Below, one piece after another: positions 58,190 to 64,000 of a stretch of DNA of 64,000 nt (within the stretch, counting starts at the first letter, position 1; every line of letters starts with the position of its first letter). Source of the DNA: Alphaproteobacteria bacterium (lineage in GTDB: Bacteria; Pseudomonadota; Alphaproteobacteria; Sphingomonadales; Kordiimonadaceae); assembly GCA_013372975.1 (NCBI GenBank), contig JABXIS010000026.1, positions 46,219 to 110,218 of the forward strand, given 5' to 3'. Made by a program: the position numbers and the translations under genes. The notes beneath the pieces were generated by a model. The model did no database searches. It was not told the DNA's origin and worked only from the letters and a program-made list of their open reading frames with translations.

Positions 58190-59941
58190 GTGAACAATAT
58201 AGATTCATCAGATGAAATGCAGGAACAGGCGCATTTCCCGGCGGGCGACGTCCGGTCTGAGATGAATCTGGTTGCCCAGAATTACATGCGTGTTGCTGGC
58301 TTGGCGTTGGCTATTTATTATGGCTTGCGCAGCATCGCCTATATGACAAGGTTCCCGGCTGATGTTGGCCCGCTTCTGGCGACAGGGGCGGTTGCAGCCA
58401 CGGTGTTCGGCCTGTTCATTTTTCTTACGCTGCGCCGCAGGGTGTTTGGTCCATCAGAAACCACAGTCGCGACCCTGCTTTTGGGCCTGTTCGTAATATT
58501 CAATGTTTTCTGGAATATGTATCTGACGGGGAACAAAAACCAGTTCTTCAGCGCGGGGCTGGCAATCATCGTGTTTGGAATTGTGACAACGCAGTGGCGT
58601 ATATGGCTGGCTTTGGTTGCTGTCTGTCTTGGTTGCTATCTGTATGCGCTCCCGCACATGGATGTAATCCTTATAGATGTGCTGTCTGTGCCGTTGGCGT
58701 GTACGTTGCTGTCTGCGGCGGCCTTCTTTACCCGGGCACCCGCCATTCAAAAGCGGGTCGAGCTTCAACTACAATTGGAAGGCAGGGCGGAGAATCTTGA
58801 AGTAACCAACAAGGCCAAGGACCGCTTCCTTGCCAATATGACCCATGACCTTCGGACACCGATGACAGGTGTTGTTGGCATGATGGATCTCCTGCGTGAG
58901 ACACCGCTTACCAAGGAACAGTCAGACCTGCTTTCCATGGCAAAAAAAAGCGCGGGCTATCTTCTGGCTATCATTAATGATGTGCTTGATTATTCGAAGC
59001 TTGGATCGGGCAAGTTTGAACTGAAACCCGAACCCATGGATGCTGCGGCAGTTACAAGGGATATGGCTGAGATGATCCGCTCTCAAGCCTTGGCAAAATC
59101 CCTGTCGCTGACTGTGCATCTACCGGAGCAGAAAATTGTGCCCGTAGTTGGAGACAGTGTCCGGGTGGGGCAGATTTTGTTCAACCTTCTCGGGAACGCG
59201 GTAAAATTCACGGAACGGGGCGAAATCGGCTTGTCTCTTACATGCTGGGACGGCCCCGGCGGCCATTATCTGGAATGGGTGGTATCCGATACCGGCGAAG
59301 GGATCCCGGCTTCCAAGATAAACAGGCTTTTCCAGCGTTTCGAGCAACTTGATCAATCCGCCACCCGAAATCAGGCAGGTACCGGCCTTGGGCTCTCGAT
59401 CATCAAGGAACTAACCACCTTGATGGGCGGTGACGTACAGGTTTCCAGCGAAGTGGGGAAAGGTTCCCGCTTCACGGTTGCCATCCCGTTTGAAAGGGCC
59501 GATCCAGCTGAAGTGGCCGCACGACAAACTCAAAAAGAAGTCACACTGCCAACCGTTGGCGCAGATGGAAGGGCCCCGCGCATCCTCGTGGCAGAAGACA
59601 ATCTGATCAACCGGGTGGTGATCCAGAAGGTTCTGGCAAAGCAGGATTGGTCAGCTGATTTTGTCGAAAATGGCGAGGCTGCGGTTGAGGCAGTGCTAGG
59701 CAGTGCGGAACCCTATGATCTGATCCTGATGGATATCCAAATGCCAGTGATGGATGGCGTTTCCGCCACAAAAGCAATTCTGGCTAAAACCAAGTCACCG
59801 CCCCCGATTGTTGCCCTTACGGCAAATACCATGAAAGAAGATGTAACCACCTATCTGCAGGCTGGGATGGCGGCGCATATTGGCAAGCCTATCGATACAC
59901 GGGAGATGATGGCGACCATCGCCAAAGTGCTGGCCCCTTAA
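58190..59941 (+). CDS. Hybrid histidine kinase, copy 3
   Basis: NMTHDLRTPMTGVVGMMDLLRETPLTKEQ, NLLGNAVKFTERGE, RNQAGTGLGLSIIKEL, REC ILVAEDNLINRVVIQKVLAKQDW...DLILMDIQMPVMDG. Confidence 0.93.
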   Translation: MNNIDSSDEMQEQAHFPAGDVRSEMNLVAQNYMRVAGLALAIYYGLRSIAYMTRFPADVGPLLATGAVAATVFGLFIFLTLRRRVFGPSETTVATLLLGLFVIFNVFWNMYLTGNKNQFFSAGLAIIVFGIVTTQWRIWLALVAVCLGCYLYALPHMDVILIDVLSVPLACTLLSAAAFFTRAPAIQKRVELQLQLEGRAENLEVTNKAKDRFLANMTHDLRTPMTGVVGMMDLLRETPLTKEQSDLLSMAKKSAGYLLAIINDVLDYSKLGSGKFELKPEPMDAAAVTRDMAEMIRSQALAKSLSLTVHLPEQKIVPVVGDSVRVGQILFNLLGNAVKFTERGEIGLSLTCWDGPGGHYLEWVVSDTGEGIPASKINRLFQRFEQLDQSATRNQAGTGLGLSIIKELTTLMGGDVQVSSEVGKGSRFTVAIPFERADPAEVAARQTQKEVTLPTVGADGRAPRILVAEDNLINRVVIQKVLAKQDWSADFVENGEAAVEAVLGSAEPYDLILMDIQMPVMDGVSATKAILAKTKSPPPIVALTANTMKEDVTTYLQAGMAAHIGKPIDTREMMATIAKVLAP

Positions 59942-59978
59942 AACGGCGCGGGCACAAGGTAATAAAGCGCTGTTTTTC

Positions 59979-60007
59979 TTGACTCTGTTACCCACCGTGC
60001 CTATGTA
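59979..60007 (+). promoter_or_regulatory. Candidate sigma70-type promoter for ffh
   Basis: TTGACT-N17-TATGTA. Confidence 0.45.
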
Positions 60008-60170
60008 AAGCGCGCTTCCCACAGGAAGATAACAACCATATGTGCCCTTAACGACTTACGCTCTGGGGTACCCACCAGTCAGCGAGTTTCGCCCACTGGT
60101 GCGTTTATCGTTTGGTTAAGTCTTTGTTTGGGATGATGAATTCTGAACCGTTGCAAAGGTGGTTTTGCAT

Positions 60171-61559
60171 ATGTTTGATAGCCTGTCTGACCGGCTGAGT
60201 GGTATTTTTGATGGACTGAAGCGCCGCGGTGCGCTGAAGGAATCGGACGTCTCCGAGGCGCTCCGGGAAGTGCGTGTGGCACTTCTCGAGGCCGATGTTG
60301 CGCTGCCGGTCGTCAAGGATTTCGTGTCTCGCGTCAAGGAAAAGGCTGTTGGGCAATCGGTTCTGAAGTCGGTTACGCCGGGCCAGCAGGTTGTCAAGAT
60401 CGTCAATGACGAACTGGTTGAAATGCTTGGCAGCGAAGCCAGCGCCATCAACACGGTTGGCCTGCCGCCTGTGCCGATCCTGATGGTGGGTCTGCAGGGT
60501 TCAGGTAAAACCACATCGACGGCCAAGATCGCAAAGCGCCTTACGGAAAAGGACAAGAAGAAGGTCCTGATGGCGTCCCTGGACGTGCGCCGCCCGGCTG
60601 CGCAAGAGCAACTTAAGATCCTTGGCGAACAGATTGGCGTGAAAACGCTGCCGATCATTCCGGGGCAGATGCCTGTGGATATCGCGCGCCGCGCCATGGA
60701 AGCCGCGAAGCTGCAAGGCTTTGACGTTGTCATGCTGGATACCGCGGGCCGCCTGCATGTAGACCAGAGCCTGATGGCCGAGGTTGTGGCTGTTCGCGAC
60801 GCAACCCAGCCGATCGAGACGCTTCTGGTTGCAGACAGCCTCACCGGCCAGGACGCCGTGAATGTGGCGAAAGAATTTGACGCGCAGGTGGGAATCACCG
60901 GCGTTGTCCTGACCCGTATGGATGGTGATGGCCGTGGTGGTGCCGCCCTTTCAATGCGGGCTGTTACCGGCAAGCCGATCAAGCTTGCGGGTACAGGCGA
61001 AAAAATGGAAGCGCTTGAGGATTTCCATCCCGAGCGTGTAGCAAGCCGTATCCTCGGTATGGGTGACGTTGTCAGCCTTGTTGAGAAAGCGGCCGAGACC
61101 ATTGAAAAAGAAGACGCTGAAAAAATGGCCAAGAAAATGGCCAAAGGCGAATTCGATCTTGAAGACCTGCGCACCCAGCTTCAGCAAATGTCAAAGCTGG
61201 GCGGCATGAAAGGTGTTCTCGGCATGTTGCCCGGCATGGGCAAGCTGAAGGGCGCCATGAATGCAGGCGTGGACGACAAGGTATTCAAACGTCAGGAAGC
61301 GATTATTTCTTCCATGACGGTGAAGGAGCGCAAGCAACCGAAAATGATCAACGCCAGCCGCAAGAAGCGGATCGCGGCGGGGTCAGGCACCAGCGTGCCA
61401 GAGGTAAACAAGCTCCTGAAAATGCATATGCAAATGGCCAAGATGATGAAGAAAATGTCCGCTATGGGCAAAAAAGGCCGGATGCCAATGATGCCAGGTG
61501 GAATGGGCGGCGGTATGCCCGGCGGTCTTCCTCCCGGATTTGACAAATTGTTCTCGTAA
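60171..61559 (+). CDS. ffh: Signal recognition particle protein Ffh
   Basis: MFDSLSDRLSGIFDGLKRRGALKESDVSEALREVRVALLEADVALPVVKDF, GLQGSGKTTSTAKIA, DTAGRLHVDQSLMAEV, M-domain GSGTSVPEVNKLLKMHMQMAKMMKKM. Confidence 0.97.
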   Translation: MFDSLSDRLSGIFDGLKRRGALKESDVSEALREVRVALLEADVALPVVKDFVSRVKEKAVGQSVLKSVTPGQQVVKIVNDELVEMLGSEASAINTVGLPPVPILMVGLQGSGKTTSTAKIAKRLTEKDKKKVLMASLDVRRPAAQEQLKILGEQIGVKTLPIIPGQMPVDIARRAMEAAKLQGFDVVMLDTAGRLHVDQSLMAEVVAVRDATQPIETLLVADSLTGQDAVNVAKEFDAQVGITGVVLTRMDGDGRGGAALSMRAVTGKPIKLAGTGEKMEALEDFHPERVASRILGMGDVVSLVEKAAETIEKEDAEKMAKKMAKGEFDLEDLRTQLQQMSKLGGMKGVLGMLPGMGKLKGAMNAGVDDKVFKRQEAIISSMTVKERKQPKMINASRKKRIAAGSGTSVPEVNKLLKMHMQMAKMMKKMSAMGKKGRMPMMPGGMGGGMPGGLPPGFDKLFS

Positions 61560-61651
61560 GAGAGCGTGAACCAGATTTTCGAAAGAAAATAGAACCAAAC
61601 TTGAGAATATTCCCAAATGGCCGCGTGCCGGGAATCTGAAAGGAAAATAAA

Positions 61652-62065
61652 ATGGCAACTGCAATTCGTTTGGCCCGTGGTGGCGCGAAAAAACGTCCTT
61701 ACTACCGTATCGTAGTAGCGGACTCCCGTTCTTCCCGTGATGGTAAGTTCATCGAGAAAATCGGTACTTACAACCCAATGCTCGCGAAAGACGACGAAAA
61801 CCGCGTTAAGTTCGACGCTGACCGTGCGAAGCACTGGCTCGGTGAAGGCGCGAAGCCATCTGACCGTGTAGCACGTTTCTTCGAAGCTGCTGGTCTTCTT
61901 GAAGCCAAAACTCGCAACAACCCAAACAAAGCGAAGCCTGGTCAGAAAGCTGTAGAGCTTGCTGAAGAGAAAAAAGCGAAAGCCGAAGCTGCTGCTGAAG
62001 CGGCGAAGGAAGCTGCAGAAGCACCAGCAGAAGAAGCACCTGCTGAAGAAGCTGCTGCTGAGTAA
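61652..62065 (+). CDS. rpsP: 30S ribosomal protein S16
   Basis: [43 protein letters not shown]; Ala/Glu-rich C-terminal tail. Confidence 0.97.
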   Translation: MATAIRLARGGAKKRPYYRIVVADSRSSRDGKFIEKIGTYNPMLAKDDENRVKFDADRAKHWLGEGAKPSDRVARFFEAAGLLEAKTRNNPNKAKPGQKAVELAEEKKAKAEAAAEAAKEAAEAPAEEAPAEEAAAE

Positions 62066-62090
62066 GCTAACAGCTACGACAGAATTAAAG

Positions 62091-62122
62091 ACGGCGCGCC
62101 GGGCAACCAGCGCGCCGTTTTT
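62091..62122 (+). terminator. Terminator after rpsP
   Basis: ACGGCGCGC-cgggcaacca-GCGCGCCGT-TTTTC. Confidence 0.85.
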
Positions 62123-62166
62123 CTTTTGGGGGTGAAAAAGGGAATTCTGCTGCCTACATGTAAAAT

Positions 62167-62652
62167 ATGCAGCGCGTGAAATTTAAGACAAAGCTTCAAC
62201 TGGCGGCCATTGGCTTGTTGTTCATGGCCCATCTGGGTGCATGGCTTTATTGGAAGCATAATGTGGAATGGGCCGCGCGCGTTGCGTGGGGTGAGGCCCG
62301 CGGCGAACCTGACGACGGCATGCATGCTGTCCTGAATGTTATGATGAATCGCAAGCGCGATCCGCGTTTTCCCGATTCATTGTCGGGTGTCGCTCGGCAA
62401 CCCTATCAATTCTCAGCCAATAACCGGAACGATCCCAACAAACCCAAGTTGGATGCCGTTTCCGATAAAGACCCTCAGTTTCGCCGCGCCCAATGGCTAG
62501 CAACTTTCGCCCAGATGGGCCTTCTGTGGGATATCACAGATGGTGCCACCTTCTATCACAGCAAAGGCATTGAGCGCCCAGAGTTTCTGGCTGACGCTGA
62601 AGTCAGCGCCATTATCGGCAGCCATGTCTTCTATGTGGATGACCAGAACTAG
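62167..62652 (+). CDS. SleB/CwlJ-like cell wall hydrolase (Hydrolase_2)
   Basis: N-terminal TM; ARVAWGEARGEPDDGMHAVLNVMMNRKRDPRFPDSLSGVARQPYQFSANNRND; DGATFYHSKGIERPEF. Confidence 0.88.
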   Translation: MQRVKFKTKLQLAAIGLLFMAHLGAWLYWKHNVEWAARVAWGEARGEPDDGMHAVLNVMMNRKRDPRFPDSLSGVARQPYQFSANNRNDPNKPKLDAVSDKDPQFRRAQWLATFAQMGLLWDITDGATFYHSKGIERPEFLADAEVSAIIGSHVFYVDDQN

Positions 62653-62660
62653 CTGAGTTC

Positions 62661-62689
62661 TTGACTCTTTACCGGCTCCGGCATAGACA
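62661..62689 (+). promoter_or_regulatory. Candidate sigma70-type promoter for rimM-trmD
   Basis: TTGACT-N17-TAGACA, 40 nt upstream of rimM. Confidence 0.45.
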
Positions 62690-62728
62690 CTGCGCCGATA
62701 GATAGGCCTGCCTTTACCGGATGGAACA

Positions 62729-63331
62729 ATGGCTGACGCAAGTGATGAACGCCGCCAGCGCGGTGTGGAAGATGGATGGATCTGTGTGGCTGCCTTTGCG
62801 GGTTCGCATGGTGTGCGCGGTGATGCGCGCCTGAAATCTTTCACCGATGTGCCTGAAGCCCTGTTTGCCTATCCGGCCCTTCACAAGGGCGCGGGCGGCC
62901 CAACCCTCAAGATCAAGCTTTTGCGTGAGGCGAAAGATGGCTTCATCGTGCGGATTGACGGCATCACCAACAGGGAAGCCGCGCAGGCGCTGAAGGGCAC
63001 AAAAATCTATGTGTCCCGCGAGGCGTTCGAGGCGGAAGATGAAGATGAGTTCTATCTGGCAGACCTGATCGGCCTTGAAGCCCGCGATGCGGATGGCTAT
63101 GTGCTGGGGCTTGTGCGGGCGGTTGAAAATTTTGGTGCAGAGGACCTGCTCGAGCTTGTGCTCAAGGAACCCCTTAAGGGCCTTGGCCGCCATGCCTTCA
63201 TTCCGTTCCGAAAAGTCTTTGTGCCTGTGGTGGATATCCGTGGCGGATTCGTTGAAATTGCTTTCGAAGATTGGGTGAAAACCCAAACCAGCGAACGCGA
63301 TTCTGACGATCAGCAAGAAGGTGCGGAATGA
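62729..63331 (+). CDS. rimM: Ribosome maturation factor RimM
   Basis: [76 protein letters not shown]. Confidence 0.95.
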   Translation: MADASDERRQRGVEDGWICVAAFAGSHGVRGDARLKSFTDVPEALFAYPALHKGAGGPTLKIKLLREAKDGFIVRIDGITNREAAQALKGTKIYVSREAFEAEDEDEFYLADLIGLEARDADGYVLGLVRAVENFGAEDLLELVLKEPLKGLGRHAFIPFRKVFVPVVDIRGGFVEIAFEDWVKTQTSERDSDDQQEGAE

Positions 63332-64000
63332 TGTCTCCGCTCTTTACCGCGCAGATACTGACCCTGTTCCCGGATATGTTTCCGGGGTGCCTTGGTCAGT
63401 CATTGGCCGGAAAGGGGCTGGATCAGGGGCTTTGGGCGTTAAAAACGCTGGACATCCGCGATTTTTCGAGCGATAAGCACCGCTCGGTGGACGATACCCC
63501 CGCGGGCGGTGGCCCGGGGATGGTGATGCGCGCCGATATTTTGGGTAAGGCAATTGATGCGGCGCGTGCCGATGCCAAGCCTGAATGGCCCCTTGTTTAC
63601 ATGAGCCCACGCGGCAAACGCTTCGATCAATCCGAAGCGAAGCGCTGGCAGGAACGAGGGGGTGTCACGCTACTGTGTGGTCGCTTCGAAGGCGTTGATG
63701 AACGCGTTCTTGAAGCCCGGGGCGTGGAAGAGATAAGCGTTGGGGATTTTATCCTCTCGGGCGGTGAGCCTGCGGCGCTTGTGATGCTGGATGCAGTGGT
63801 TCGTTTGCTGCCGGGTATCATGGGCAAAGTCGAAACGCTTGACGAAGAGAGTTTTGAAAGCGGGCTCCTTGAGTATCCGCAATACACCAGACCGCAGGTC
63901 TGGGAAGGTCGGGAAATTCCCGAGGTGCTCACAAGTGGGCACCACAAACGCGTCGCCCAGTGGCGCCGTGAAAAAGCAGAAGAGTTGACCCGTTTACGCC
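63328..64000 (+). CDS. trmD: tRNA (guanine37-N1)-methyltransferase TrmD, 3' end cut by window edge
   Basis: Open frame from ATG 63328 to the window end (absent from ORF track because no stop): [95 protein letters not shown]. Confidence 0.96.
   Translation, partial: MMSPLFTAQILTLFPDMFPGCLGQSLAGKGLDQGLWALKTLDIRDFSSDKHRSVDDTPAGGGPGMVMRADILGKAIDAARADAKPEWPLVYMSPRGKRFDQSEAKRWQERGGVTLLCGRFEGVDERVLEARGVEEISVGDFILSGGEPAALVMLDAVVRLLPGIMGKVETLDEESFESGLLEYPQYTRPQVWEGREIPEVLTSGHHKRVAQWRREKAEELTRLR

Noticed and set aside
61970-62065. GCTGAAGC-type repeats at the 3' end of rpsP
   Set aside because: Encodes the Ala/Glu-rich S16 tail commonly seen in Alphaproteobacteria; not a separate repeat element.

Overview
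64 kb of an alphaproteobacterial-type chromosome (lineage is an inference from gene content). I see no tRNA/rRNA genes, CRISPR arrays, prophage or transposases. The order is as follows. (1) GlcNAc catabolism: a GH20 hexosaminidase truncated at the left window edge, and a minus-strand nagR-type GntR / SIS-type nagB-II / nagA / NagP-type MFS operon, divergent from a zwf-pgl-edd-eda Entner-Doudoroff operon. (2) Photolyase, DUF748 protein, acyl-CoA metabolism genes, LysR/GNAT pair, glutathione reductase, and korAB 2-oxoacid:ferredoxin oxidoreductase. (3) ArsR/SRPBCC genes, a WYL regulator, a PQQ-type sugar dehydrogenase/cytochrome c fusion, and ornithine decarboxylase with a structured leader. (4) An FMN riboswitch upstream of ribB, an AlkB/2OG-oxygenase pair, a MarR-GNAT fusion, rimO, an S41 peptidase, and a PLP decarboxylase. 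(5) A cobalamin riboswitch with a terminator-type expression platform controlling a translationally coupled DUF6580-like membrane protein / DUF71 PP-loop protein / signal-less BtuF-like protein cluster. (6) ftsY, mtaB, dapF, a sulfotransferase-like gene, a DASS transporter and a DUF885 protein. (7) Three tandem paralogous hybrid histidine kinases. (8) ffh-rpsP-[SleB-like hydrolase]-rimM-trmD (trmD cut by the right edge). The most interesting candidates are the B12-riboswitch cluster, the double-operator nag/ED intergenic region, the structured ornithine decarboxylase leader, the kinase triplet, and an unannotated 31-aa membrane-protein ORF after phnA. All family calls come from reading motifs by eye; no database search was run.
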